This document shows positions 10,294 through 22,800 of a stretch of DNA of 64,000 nucleotides, piece by piece. How positions within the stretch are numbered: the first letter of the stretch is position 1; every line of letters starts with the position of its first letter. Both the position numbers and the translations under genes were made by a program. The stretch is from Pomphorhynchus laevis (lineage: Eukaryota; Acanthocephala; Palaeacanthocephala; Echinorhynchida; Pomphorhynchidae). The stretch covers positions 62,001-126,000 of the forward strand of contig WNNJ02002733.1 of assembly GCA_012934845.2 (NCBI GenBank), written 5' to 3'. Under the pieces are notes generated by a model that saw nothing but the letters and a program-made list of their open reading frames with translations, did no database searches and was not told the origin of the DNA.

Positions 10294-12510
10294 AAACTCA
10301 TTACAAATGGTTTTTACTTCCACCACACTAACATAATCGGGAATACTCGTTTGCAGCCCATATAGCTTAGGTGACACATTTCAAACCGACCAAATCACTT
10401 TCCAAAATAAAATGGTTTAAATAATCATCCTTAATCCTTGCTTCGTTAAATGCTATTCTTGTGAAATAGCCGTTATTCTTAATAAACTTAAAAAGCATCA
10501 TATTTTTATTGAATTTATAAATTCATCCATTATGGTACTTTATCCATGCATGTTTTTGGTCTTCGCTAGAAAATGAAATTTTTATCAAAAAATTTTCTCT
10601 GTGTATAGGATGTAGCAATTTAGGTTTATTTTTAATATTATTTATGTTCAACTGAAAATAGTTTAACTTACCTTTTGTATGAGAGCCCATCGGAGACGTT
10701 CCCTCTATAATCTTTGTAACTCTTATTTCGCTATAATTATGATACTCCATGTAAGATATGGATCTTCTATTCAGTTTCGTAGAGTTACTTGTTGTTTGCA
10801 TCAGATATATGCACGTGACTTTTACTAAGCGATACTGATTATAAGCAAACTCCTCAACTGCTGAACTCTGTTATGACAATGGTATAGTTGATGTGCTCAT
10901 TTTAGAAACGATTTACAAGGAAAAGTGCTTTACCAACGATTTTTGATTCCTGGTATATTGGTCGTTATTATCGTGACCTTGATGCAGGCTACTTATTCCT
11001 CAACAACTTATATCATGCAGAATGTTGATTAACAGGAACAATTTCTGATCGTTTCTATTGTGCAACTACTAATAATAAAGATTTTCTTAATAATAAATAA
11101 TACAGGTGAAAGAATAAATAAATGTCAGGTCAGTTAGTAGAAAAACAAGGAAATCAACAAGACAGCATGTGTAAGTCTTCTTCCATGTTCACGACATCAA
11201 ATCCAGGGGAATCTGAGCCCCCCAAACCGATCCAACACGCCGCCTTCCGAATGAACCACCCGGAGTCTTTCACCCCCCGAAGAATCAAATCGGCGCGGAC
11301 TATGCTGGGTAAACGAGAGGCGAGGAGCTTAAGAAACCTTAGTCTTTGCTCAGGGGGACGTCCTCTCGAAAAGAAGAACAATCCTGAAATAGCCCGGGTG
11401 CCCCAAAGGCACACCTGGGTTTTCCTTTTCAATAACAGATGCTGAGCCCGTTTCACAACCCACCTAGTTTCTTAAGGATACGTTTGAGTCTATTCAGGTA
11501 AGCTTTCGCCGACTAATTTACCGTAACGGCGAACCCCAGGTATTTTACTCGACTTGTGAAGGTGGGGATGGGTTCAGAGACAAATATGGAGGAGAGTGCT
11601 AATCTCTTAAGTTTTTGTTTTGTAGCAGGGGTGCCATGAAAGACAGCCGCCTGTAATTTGGCGGAGTTTAAAATAAGATTGGATATGGGTAACTGGTCTT
11701 TTAATCTTAAAAAGAAACGGCTGATGTCAGAGACTACGTCTTTACACCTGTGTCCAGTGAACAGGGCTGTGGTGTCATCAGCATACACCACAAGACGTTG
11801 TTCGCGTTTAAATATTTTGAATAGATTAATGGAGGCAGCAAGATATAAGATAGGAGAAAGAGGTGAACCTTGAGGCACACCCGTAATAGGGTAGAACTGA
11901 CGCGCATCAGGGTCGTCTTCATAGTAAAATCGCTTGGTATACAGCAGGATATCCACTCTGTTCATAATTCTCACAGGCAACCCGAGAGACCTAAGAGAGA
12001 AAATCACAAAAAAGAATGGAGATGCGGTCAAATGCAGCAGAAAAGTCAAGGAAAACAGCCACAACTAGACGATGGCTATTATCCCGACAAAACTGCTCCA
12101 CCTCACCAACTGCTGAATGGACCGAGCGACCTTTGACGAACCCATGAAAACCTGAAGGGATCAAATTACGCCTACTTAAATGGTAGCGGATTTTACGCGC
12201 AAGCGCTTTTTCGTAAATTGAATGCAACTACTAAAAAAGTATAACTATAAAAACAACCCACTTAAAAAGAGTAAGTTCAAATGCTATGCTGGATTCACAA
12301 TCGCATCCACCGCAGCAATGCGGTAACTCAATAGCCGTAACGATTACGCACCACATCAAGCATCAGTTGTCAATTTTACATGCGGAGATCAATGGTCTTG
12401 CATATAAGTCATATTGTTCGCAAAATCGTTTAATGATACTTTATTCAAATGTCGTTTGGTCAGCTTTCCGAAGACATTGAACGCATATTGTCCAGATGTT
12501 TTATTGTATT
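10294..12510 (-). repeat. Large inverted repeat, right arm (interrupted by a LINE)
   Basis: Reverse complement of 7708-8757. 10801-10523 on the minus strand encodes exactly the same 92-residue ORF1 start as the left arm. The arm is split by LINE A copy 2 at 11073-12222, then resumes at 12235 and runs to about 12510. Confidence 0.85.
11073..12222 (-). mobile_element. LINE family A, copy 2 (5'-truncated, with target-site duplication)
   Basis: Minus-strand insertion into the right arm of the inverted repeat. It is flanked by a 12-bp direct repeat, tgcaactactaa, at 11061-11072 and 12223-12234; the left arm shows the empty site. The 5' end starts in the RT at KALARKIRYHLSRRNLIP (12210). Reading down: AVGEVEQFC, VFLDFSAAFDRI, GVPQGSPLSPIL, YADDT (about 11790), RVKYLGFAVTVN (11520), then a C-terminal region to about 11154 and a tail rich in att. 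It is better preserved than copy 1 but still broken. 5' truncation plus duplication is the usual outcome of target-primed reverse transcription. Confidence 0.88.
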
Positions 12511-12511
12511 A

Positions 12512-14300
12512 TTATAACAAACAGAAGCAAATGAGCTACAAGCTTGTGTCGCTTACAAAACATGATAAAATAAAAATAAAAAACATCAACAAAAAAATTC
12601 GATCAAATAGTAGTTGCAAATTCCTTCTTTCGGCTTCGATGGCTTTCTTGATAGCATCACTAGATATACTACTAGAGATATCAAGGCACTTTAGTGCATT
12701 CCATCCGTTAATTACCCTGGTTGCAAATCGATGGTGAACAGGAATTCTTGTAGTTGGCTTTATTAGTTTCCATACATACCCACGAGTTTCTCGTCTATCA
12801 TTCACGGATAATAAGCTAGAGAGACCACTAAAGCCATCGAAAACAATTTTGACTGCAGTTGATAAATCAATGGCCGATCTGCGATATTTCAATGTGCCGA
12901 CACGTAGAGATGTCAAACAAAAAAAGAGATTTATTTTAACGTGGCAAATGCGTGCCAGCGCACGCTTACATGACCACAACAAAACAAAACTGTAAATTAG
13001 GTGTCGAGAAGGTGTGAAGGGAGGAGGTATTTGAATGTGATAAAGGAGAAGGCGCGGCGGACGTCGAGAGGGAGTTGATTCCAGGCGAGTGAGGCGGCGA
13101 CGAGGAAGGATCGGAGACCGTAGTTGTTGGAGTAATTAGGAACGTGGAGTAAGAGGGTATGACGAGAACGCAGCGATAGCGAGGTGGGGCGAGTGTCGTC
13201 TAAGAAAGGAAGGTTGATGAACAATGGGGAGCCGACAACGATGAGACGAAAAGTTACGAGAAGAAGGCGGAGTTTGATGCGGATGTGGATGGTGGGCCAG
13301 GAGAGTTGGGCAAAATATGTGGATGTGTGGTCGAAGCGACGGAGACGAAAGAGCACTCGAACGGCGGTGTTGATTATTCGTTGTAGGGGTAGGATTATGG
13401 ATTTTAGAGAATTGGCGAAAATGTTAAGGAAGTAATCGATTTTAGGGAAAAGAAGCGATGAAAGAAAAGGCATACAAGAACGGAAGTCGATAATGGGGCG
13501 GATACGGCGGATGTTACGGAGAATTAAGTTAGATGAGCGGACCTTGTCACGAACGAAGGGTTTAAGGGAAAGGTGATCATCGAAATGGAAGCCTAAGAAA
13601 GTGAGATTGTGGACTATGGGGATGATCGATGAGGCAAAATATACAGTGGGAGGAGATATGTTTGGTTTACAGGGGAGGATCCACATTATTTTGGACTTTT
13701 CGGGGTTTAGAACGAGATGGAGATTGGAGAGACGTTTGTAGATAGAAGAACGTATTCAAGGATGCGTTCTGCATATTTAGGAAACGTTCAGCATATCTCA
13801 AATTTGAGAAATTCGGAATCATTCGTGACCCTTTACGTAACAAGTTCTTAATGTCACGGGATTCCCTTAAAGTCTGTGGATAAGTTACAGGTAAACTGTA
13901 TTCAAGGATGGGAAGAATATAAGAGCAAAATAGTCGATTGAACATTGATGGACTTATCCGATCAAAAGATGTAAAAAACATCCATAAAATACGATAGACT
14001 CGATTACAAATATATCTAGTGTGGACATTAGTTTTTAAGCTACTGGTCATCATCACACAAAGATCTTTGAATTCACCCACTCGGCCTATATGAATTAAAC
14101 CTATCTGATACGATGAGTTTAGTGAAGAACCAATGGACATATGCGCACATTTAGAGGGGTTGACCCTCAAACCATTTTCAGCTGATAATTTTTCTAGACA
14201 TGTCAAATCATCTTGAAGGATCTTAATGTCCCTTCCGTCTCTAATAGGCCGCCATATCTTAACATCGTCAGCATACATTACGACATCAGAACGAATTACA
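12512..14300 (-). mobile_element. CR1-like LINE D (RT to C-terminus), split by LINE C
   Basis: Minus strand. 14278-13745 begins at the RT catalytic box MYADDVKIW and continues through VNPSKCAHM to RYAERFLNMQN. After the LINE C insertion the same protein resumes at about 12912 (SLRVGTLKYRRS) and runs through the conserved CR1/Jockey tail TRGYVWKLIKP...RVINGWNAL to a stop at 12536. Both halves together match the layout of CR1-type RT C-termini. The 5' part and endonuclease are missing. The 3' end abuts the inverted-repeat arm at about 12510. Confidence 0.75.
12915..13745 (-). mobile_element. LINE C (5'-truncated) inserted in LINE D
   Basis: An open 229-codon stretch (13686-12997) follows LNPEKSKIMW and LTFLGFHFDDHLSL and ends in a typical CR1/L2-like tail (GLRSFLVAASLAWNQLPLDVRRA). 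The 3' end reads agcgtgc..ggcacgcatttgcca..aaataaatct (12922-12970 reversed). The block is far more GC-rich than its host. The same 3' end recurs at 57292-57515 and 60005-60445, so this is a repeat family. It splits LINE D. Confidence 0.8.
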
Positions 14301-14352
14301 GATTTAGTTAACTTGTTTTCATATTGTTCGTTATTGTATTTTTGTTGTCTGA

Positions 14353-14645
14353 AAGCGATTATGTTGAAGCTGTTACTTTTAAAGCAATCATGTCGAAGCT
14401 GTTAATTTTAAAGCGATGATGTTGAAGCTGTTACTTTTAAAGCAATCATGTCAAAGCTGTTACTTTTAAAGCGATGATGTTGAAGCTGTTACTTTTAAAG
14501 CGATGGTGTTGAAGCTGTCACTTTTATAGCGATGATGTTGAAGTTGATACTTTTAATGCGATAATGTTGACGCTATTACTTTTATAGCGATAATGTTGAA
14601 GCTGTTACTTTTAAAGCGATGATGTTAAATATGCTACTCTTAGAA
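14353..14645. repeat. 29-bp minisatellite, about 10 copies
   Basis: Unit gcgatgatgttgaagctgt plus tacttttaaa, with starts at for example 14413, 14442, 14471 and 14500 (exact 29-bp steps). Copies vary between gcgatgatg and gcaatcatg. No spacer diversity, so it is not a CRISPR array. Its function, if any, is unknown. Confidence 0.9.
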
Positions 14646-14649
14646 GAAT

Positions 14650-16020
14650 GATTTTTATAAATTTTCTTTCCATACATAAAATAAACTGTATGTCCATATA
14701 TATCATTTTTGGTCTTTAGTCAGCAACCTGACTGAGCTACCAATTGATTAACAAAGAATCCGATTAATGCTGGCAGGAATTATTTAATACACCTTGTAAT
14801 AAAGTTTAAGAAATATATATGTGGAAGTGATATATAGAATTTTAAGATGAGTTTCGGTTTTTGTTTTACGATAAATATTCCTTGTAAGTACGACATTCAA
14901 TTTCTTTATTATTTTTTATAATAAAGAATATAGTAGTACTATATAGTAGTCCCTCTGTTTATTCAATATTTCATTATTTTTGAAATTGTTGATAGGCGAT
15001 ATGCATCGTCAGATATTGTAGTGAACTAAACAATTTAACACTTTGTTATTTTCTAATGAAGACAAAGAACTGACAGCTTTTACTCTGACAAATTGAGAAC
15101 TTTAAGTTTCAATTACTACTATTTCCTTCTATTAACAATTTGTTCGCATGAAATAAAAACACTTTCATTTACATCACCATTTAGGCGTACCCTTTACCCT
15201 AATTTGACCTGGATGAGGTAGATTAGGTAAAATAAGGTATATGGGGTAAAAAGACAATTAAAGGAGAATTAAAGAGATAAAATTAGAATTAAAATGTTCA
15301 AGCTGATTTAAAGGGAGTAAATCATGATTTAAATTTAACTAAATTTAATGAAATTTAACTAAAATTTAAGTAAATTTAAAGAATTTAACTAAACTTACGT
15401 TATTGTCTAAAAACCGATTATTATTGTCAAAATGGATACTGTATAAAGAAGAATTTAGTCTATTAAAATATTCGGAGATTTTAAAAATGTAAAAATTAAT
15501 AAATTATAATTTAAAATATTTTTTATCATAAAAATTAATATAGCGAGAATAATCGTTGCTACTGATCACGGCGAACGGAAACTTTGCACAGCAAGGACGA
15601 GCTAGTATCTTATTAGATCCTTAAAATTATGACGTGCTAATGTTTATTTGATGAAGTTATGACATCAATTTATTTGCTAAAAGATTAACATTTATTTTAA
15701 AATACTAAAGTTTTCCAGCCTAATCTTTCTACATTAAATGTACACTCAATAGAAAATTCAAAAAGCTTAGAAGTGACAAACCGAAAAGACCCGTACATCC
15801 GTAGTTATACAACTATGGTGAATAGAATGATTTGTGAATCTTTGAGTGTAATAAATGAGCTGAGATTACGAACTAACAAATAAGATAAGCAAACAATTGA
15901 AATTTTAATAGTTTGTGAATTTGGTAATCCTGCTGGAATTAATATCTGAATTATTTCAAAAGGCTGACCATGATTTCAAATAAGTTGTTAAGCAACAGAA
16001 AAGATAAATAAAAGCAATGG
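14650..16020. other. AT-rich intergenic stretch
   Basis: No gene recognised. 15180-15400 carries loose short repeats of gggtaa/aattaaa type that recur at 17570-17640 and 17960-18110. Confidence 0.4.
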
Positions 16021-16022
16021 TT

Positions 16023-16400
16023 CTATATATATCCAGCAAATAAGTTATTTTTTTTATTATTCTGAATTCCTACACAATCAGGACCCTGCAAGCATTCACC
16101 ATGTGACACCTTGTGATTGAGCCGCCAGTCTGCCACACACCTAAGCTTCCAATCACTGCTCACGATGGTCGGTAATTTCGACATAAAAAATCGTTGGCTT
16201 TGCTTAGGGGAACGTCCTTTGGAAATGAAGAGTAGTCTCGAGATGGTCAAGGTATACCAGAGACTCACCTTAACTTTATCCCTTTATGACAGATAATGGG
16301 CTTGTTTCAGAGCCCATTTTTTGTTCCCAAGAAACTCTTGAATCTATTCAAGTCAAAACAAAAACCTGTATCACCAAAATGGTGACCTGCTCGAAATGGA
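16023..16400 (-). mobile_element. LINE family A, copy 3 (3' fragment)
   Basis: The plus-strand stretch gggcttgtttcagagccca...aagaaactcttgaatctattcaag aligns with the same part of copy 2 (11440-11500), and the region down to 16080 aligns with its C-terminal/3' part. Only the last few hundred bases of the element remain, more diverged than copies 1 and 2. Confidence 0.65.
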
Positions 16401-16721
16401 AGGAAGCGGTTGATTCTCAACATTAGATCATGTTAATTTAATTGTTTTGGAAACATAGCACGAGTATATATTTTGTGTTGGGTGCACCACACGTATTTTC
16501 AAACTATACAAATATTTTATATATGTAACTACATAAAATCGATTCCAATTCGCTTATGGCATTAAACTCAACATTTTGTCATTGCAAAATAAGTCTTGTA
16601 ACATAAGTTAAAGACGCTTATACAAATGATTAAGTGATCAAAAGTTGAAAGACTATATTCGTTCTGATTGAGTAAACTATACATTTTATGGAATAATCAC
16701 AAAATACTTTTAAAGCTAATC

Positions 16722-16727
16722 TTTATT
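16722..16727 (-). promoter_or_regulatory. DYM: Poly(A) signal of dymeclin overlapping the stop codon
   Basis: On the minus strand AATAAA begins inside the TAA stop (16728-16726). If used, the 3' UTR is very short. This is seen directly; use is inferred. Confidence 0.45.
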
Positions 16728-16875
16728 ATTCGTTGGAATATTTGATAATTTTGAATTCTTCTGATGGCCATGGACCAAGATACTTCGCGTCATATACCAA
16801 AGCCCATATGTACGGAATAAAAAACCTGCTTGAATCCGACTGCTCCGTATAGTGAAATCGTATCTCCTTTATCGG
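16726..16875 (-). CDS. DYM: Dymeclin exon 14 (C-terminus)
   Basis: Follows the acceptor ttctaatag. It encodes 49 residues beginning PIKEIRFHYTEQ and containing FFIPYIWALVYD, the most conserved stretch of the family, then stops with TAA at 16726. It starts in phase 0. Confidence 0.92.
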   Translation of the reverse strand, partial: PIKEIRFHYTEQSDSSRFFIPYIWALVYDAKYLGPWPSEEFKIIKYSNE

Positions 16876-19800
16876 CTATTAGAAAATAAACGCTTTAATA
16901 TAAAGCTATTTGCAAATGGACAATTAAAAAGTACTTTACATTTCGTAACCCTGGTTGAGCTTTAAAATTAGCAAAATTAAAATTATTAGTTTTTATCCCG
17001 TGTTTTAAATTATTGTTGTCAATAAATTATACGAGTTTTAAACTATTTTAAGTAATTATAAAAATCAAAATCCACGTCGAAATAAGCACGTGACATTCTT
17101 AAAATTAAAGTATTTGTTTATTAGTGACTAACCATTGTTGATTCATTGCTAATTAATAAGGATAACGATTGGAATAATAGAATATTTATTGATCTCCTAA
17201 CTTGTGCTAGGATGAATAAATCAGGAATACAGAAAGAATTGTGCTTTTGTCTATGGTTCAGGGGAAATATATACTAACGATATATTAACTCTAAAAAGAA
17301 ATATCAGATCTAGTCTATTTTGTAAAATTGAAAGACACAATTATTTTGATATTTTGCTAAAAATATCTCCAGAAATGTCTAAAAATGCTAGTAGTTACTA
17401 ACGAAATATCATAATAGGTTTGTCTTTCAATTTTACATAATCGTTCCTGAATATTTTAAAATACAGATCAGGATGGATATATTTCTTATTACACATTTTA
17501 TTTTTCAATATCAACGAGTTTCTGAAAAAAAATGAGCTAAATGAGAAGGTAAATGGAATTAAATGACAAGAGGGATTGCTAAATGGTATAAAGGGGATAA
17601 CAATGGTTTAATTGGGTAAATAAGGTAAAAGCGGGCATAATATAAACCCTCTTATAATATATTTCATTAATATGATACCCTTTTGTAATAGGATGAAAGA
17701 GGGTAAATATTAATATATCTTATAAATTAGTATATTGACATATACCGGGATAATTTTTCCGGGAGAACAAGCTGTCATATCTCTGGGAGGGAAAATACCT
17801 TGTCGTATAAGCTTAGGAAGTCTTTCTTATTTTTAGTTGAGAATTTCATTTTTATTGAAAGCCTATTGCAGCCGTTCGGCATTGTACAACAATGTGCGTA
17901 ATATTTCCCATAATCTTAATAGATAGACCAATATAGATTTTAGACTTTCTTCTAGCTAGAAAGTTTAAAAAGGGTAAAACAAATGAAAATATGAGCTAAA
18001 GAAGGTAAATAAGGAATAAAACGGAGTTTAATTGGGTAAATGAAGTACAAGGGGGTGTAGGGAATTAAAGAAAAATTAAAAGGGCAAATATTGAGGTAAT
18101 TGTATTGTGGGGGAAATATGGCATATCTCTGTTGGAACATACTGGTCTGAAATATCTTTGTTTTACAATTTATCTTTACATTTATCCATAATAAGTTCAA
18201 CACACAGTTTTTAATTTTCTTTTATTAATTTTAATTAAATTAATTCAATAAATTACGATTTTTTTAAGAAAAATCGTAATTTATTGAATTCATTTAATAT
18301 CGTTGGATATGCACATTCCCTTTCAGTAAAAAACGCCTTGTCAATTTAAAAATACGTTACTGTAAAGTTAATTCCTAATTTTTGAATTAACTTATTAAAA
18401 ATGAATTAAATTAACAAATTATTTTTTCTATTAAGATATTTCCAGTATACGCTAATTACTGGATTAACTGAATAATAATTAGCCTACTTTAATTATTACA
18501 TAATTATTAAAAATTGTGTTTTTATTATTTATATTTGTTTACAAATTTAGGCGTCTGAAAAATATGTTGTTCAATTGACAGCAACTAATAGAACTAACAA
18601 ATATAGTTAATGTAACAAAATATATTTCTATATTTTGTATCAATTCATTAAATTAATGTTTTATTATTTATTTTATTTTTAAAATAAAATAATAAATTTG
18701 GATAATAAAATTAATTATATACTTTATTAAAATCTAATAAAATTAATTTTATTAATGTTACCTTCTTCGTAAAATAAATTACCGTGGATGCTCTAAGAGT
18801 TACAAAAATTAATCTTTCAAAGCATTTTTCATTAATAAAAATGCTTTAAAAGTTACAAAACTCTTACAAAGAATTTATTTAATTAATAATATTTGACATT
18901 GAAATACACATAGAAGAAAGAGGCATAATTCTTGGCTAAATATACATCGCCACTGGTCAGATCGTTTGTGGCAATAAAACTAATTAGCCATGAGATAACA
19001 TATTATAAAGTGTTTAATTATACAATAATCCGTCCAAGCTATTTACCTTACACCGGCGTGCTTTTGAATCTTATATTCACCTTATATATCCACCATTAAT
19101 ATTTTTTCATCAAATATTCTACATCTATCGGTACTCTAGCGTTCATTTACTGGTACTCTAGCGTTCAAGTTGCAGTTGAAAAAAAATTTAATGCGACTTA
19201 TAAAACACTAGTCGTTGATGATTTAAACGACATCTGATTATTGACTTAATAAAGCGCTAGAATTTGAGAGAAAGCGATATTGTACAGACGCCGAAAATTC
19301 AAATTGTTCAATATCACCGACTTTCTGTACAACAATTTTCGGACATGCGCTCAAAAAATGCAACGTACTTGGCTGCAATGTTGATATTAACAAATCCATG
19401 TAGCGACTTTAACTTCCTATCGTGCGTTTTAGTTTATGAATAAGATGCTGTGATTTACTTAATATCAAGTTTTCTTGAAATCAATAAAAATGTATATGTT
19501 GGAATATTTCGAGCAAGGTTATTAAGGACCGTATCTCTAACAATTCCGATTGCATTAAAAGTTGATTGGAATTTTGCGAAAGCAAATTGGTCTAAAGGAA
19601 GGAGATCATTGCGATATCACACTAAACGCTGTTATAGCTAAGTAATTTATGAAAACGATAATATAATATCTCAATACGAATTTGTGTTATAAAGTGAGGA
19701 GTATTTTTACAAAGTACCTTTAAAGTTCCTAAACACAGGTAATCCGATATATGAGCATCATTTAATATGGAATAGAATAAAACATCGAGTACTAAGCTAG

Positions 19801-22800
19801 TAAATTAAAGGTATATTTGAAATATACTTTACAGAGGTTATCAGAACTAAAAGTCCTGATAGTGAACTTTTGGGAATAGCAATGTCTCTATTTGTCAATT
19901 GGTATTTTTGGAGGGATGCCAATTAACATGTAAACTTTTATGGAGTCGATTCCTCGATTCTTAAAATTTGTTGTTCCTCCAAGAGCAAACTATGTTTGAA
20001 CCATAAGCGATGCTCTAAACACTAAGCGTTTAATTTGTTGTAAATTATGCATAGAAAACGAATTCATCGTATACTAACTTTGTAAACTATTGACCAAGAC
20101 TAATCATGAAAAGTCGTACAAAACGCAATCAAGTTGGTATTTGTACTGTCGGATTCGTTTCGACAAGTTATGCTTTACACATGGAGCCAGCAAAGTTGAA
20201 AAAATACTACTTTTAAAATTGTGTTGAATTGATTTTGCCTTAATCAAGATCCGAAAAATGGATTGTCCTGCTGTCAGGAAGCGAATTTATTCGCTTCCTG
20301 ACAGCAGGACACAAATATTCCTGACACAAATATTCATTAATAATGAATATTTATTTGTGCTTTCTAACAAGCAGCATCAATTTGTGATTTCTAACGAGCA
20401 ACATTAAATTGTGCTTTCTAACAAGCAACAGTATGCATGCTAGTTCTAGATACATTCTTTTTAAAATATAGTGTGTATAGTGTATACTCTTTGTGTATAT
20501 ACAATCTTTGTGTATACACTCTTTGTGTATACCTCCATGTGTATACACTCTTTGTGTACACACCCCTTGTGTCTACGTATACACAGCTTTTGTCATTACA
20601 CTCTTTGTATGACCATTTATTCTCTGGAATATATAATTTTAGATTTAACATTATATATTTATATATAATATTAAAAATTATATATTTCTAATTATATGAG
20701 CAACAATATGCTTGCTAGATACATTCTTTTGGAAAAATAACGTCCACACAGGTTTTGTCATTCCTTGATTTGTATGACCATTTATTCTCTGGAATGTATA
20801 ATTTTAAAATTAATAAATTTAAATAATTTAGCAGATGCTATAGTTTATTCAAGTGAAAGAATCGTAACGATAGTTAAAATTTCATGCCATGATAATAGGT
20901 TTGAGAAATATTATCGATTAGTTCTATTTACCATAGCACTACGTAATACAAATGATATTTCAATAAAATATGCCCTTGCAGCTTTCATGTTATAATTTGC
21001 AAAAGTAAAAAATATATTTTAAAGTTTGATAAAACACAGCTTACCGCTAGCGTGGATACAGGAAACAGTTTAATTTTTGCTTGAATAGTCGCCTTTAATA
21101 CATCTTCACTTAGGAATTGAATTTTATCCGATATATCACATAAGTATGTAGTTATCTAGCAAAATAAATAAAAGAATAAACATTAGACTTTCAATTTTTC
21201 AATTCAAAATACAGTAGGTTTCGGCATGCCATTGTTAGATTGTAGTTTTAGCTACCTTTATCAATATATTTCTTTAGATAAAGTATACACAGGAAAGAAA
21301 CTTTACAGTTCTTTATTGTATTTAACGTGTATGATAACCTTTAAGTTGAAAAAAGCTTGATTGCTACGTTTTATCAGTCGTAGATCATGCATTGCATGAT
21401 CTACGACTGCATTTTTAATAGCAGCAAATAATTGAATTCATATAGTAGATAATAATATTCCTATAGTAGATATTTAAAAAAATATCTACTATAAAAGCCG
21501 GGTATTATAAACACCCGGCTATTTGTTTTCAAGTAAATTATTTCTTTTTATTAAAACTATTAAACATGTATCATAACGTGTGTTTGTAATAAGTGAGAAT
21601 TTAATACAATTATTTGCTTTAAAGAAGATGACATTATGTATTGCACATCTTACTGAACATTTGTTTATTATTACTGTTATATCGATAATTGTTTTCTGTT
21701 GAGATCGCAATTTTGGATAAACTCAATGATCCATTATTTTTCTCTTCACTGGCAACTCGTAAGTCTATGCATAGATAACATTTATTAAAGCAACTATGTT
21801 TAATATTTAGCTAAGCAATTATCAGATTTTGCCATTCGTCATATTCTTCAATACAAAGATGTATAAACATAAGGACTGCAGTTCATCAGGAGGAACTGAT
21901 ATGTTAAATATTTAATATTTTAAAAATATTTCATTTTTAAACTAAATATTTTGTAACAAAAAAAGACTAAGCAATACACATTTATTTCAATATAATATTA
22001 CATTCTAGTCCATTTAACAATTTGATATGACACTGAAGAAGTTAATGGATACAAGTTTATTTCAAATAATAAATATCCAAATATGGAAAAATTTCTTATT
22101 TTCCAAAACCATTTCTATTAATTTTAAACTGATATTGTATCGATTCGGTTTTAGAGTCAATTCATCAAACGAGCCGAAAGATATTTTTTTCGTGTGTAAT
22201 AAATTACTTGCGCAATTTAAAAAATAAAAGCTGTTTTGATCCCATGTCTTATTGTAAAATTTATTTAATTTGTTTAAACACCGCAAATTGACTACAAACG
22301 GATAAGTAAAAGTACTATGATAATTACAAAGTAAGAGTTTAAGGTGAAATCGTAAAAGACCACATAAAATCAAAAATGAGATATCTATGCAGCTATTTCA
22401 AGCTTAAATACGAAGATTATTAATTTAATTACTGCAGTAATATCCAATTTAATTCATTTAGCCCCATTGAAAAAAGCTTCATTAATTTATTAAGTAGTAA
22501 AATTATATATTTACAATTGAGAAAAGTTGTAAATTTTGTAGTTTCGTCCTATAAAATTTTTTGATAATTTTTGGTAATGCAATAAATTATTATAAATTTG
22601 ACTTTGGCTTTGAGCGAATTTGCCCGACAAATTCGCTGAGTCGAATTAACTCCTGAAAAAGAGAAAAAATGTATTAATTACACAGTGGCAATATCAATTA
22701 GTAAAATTATATAAATTATGAAAGATTAATGCCACCGCACAAAATCGATGATTATAAACGATCTCTATAACTGTATCTTTGAATGTGAAATCATCGGATA

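Larger units (their letters stand above)
17438..21044. other. Dymeclin intron 13, AT-rich, with hairpins and short tandem repeats
   Basis: No gene is supported. Near-perfect hairpins lie at 18242-18290 (22-bp stem) and 20264-20311 (23-bp stem). Short tandem repeats lie at 20354-20430 (about 31-bp unit, gctttctaacaagcaaca type) and 20470-20625 (tgtgtatacactcttt type). The open frame 19450-19641 matches nothing I recognise. Confidence 0.5.

Noticed and set aside
14353-14645. CRISPR array
   Set aside because: Continuous 29-bp tandem units with no unique spacers, in a eukaryotic context.
20351-20691. Overlapping open frames on both strands near 20.5 kb
   Set aside because: They translate the tgtgtatacac tandem repeat into low-complexity peptide.
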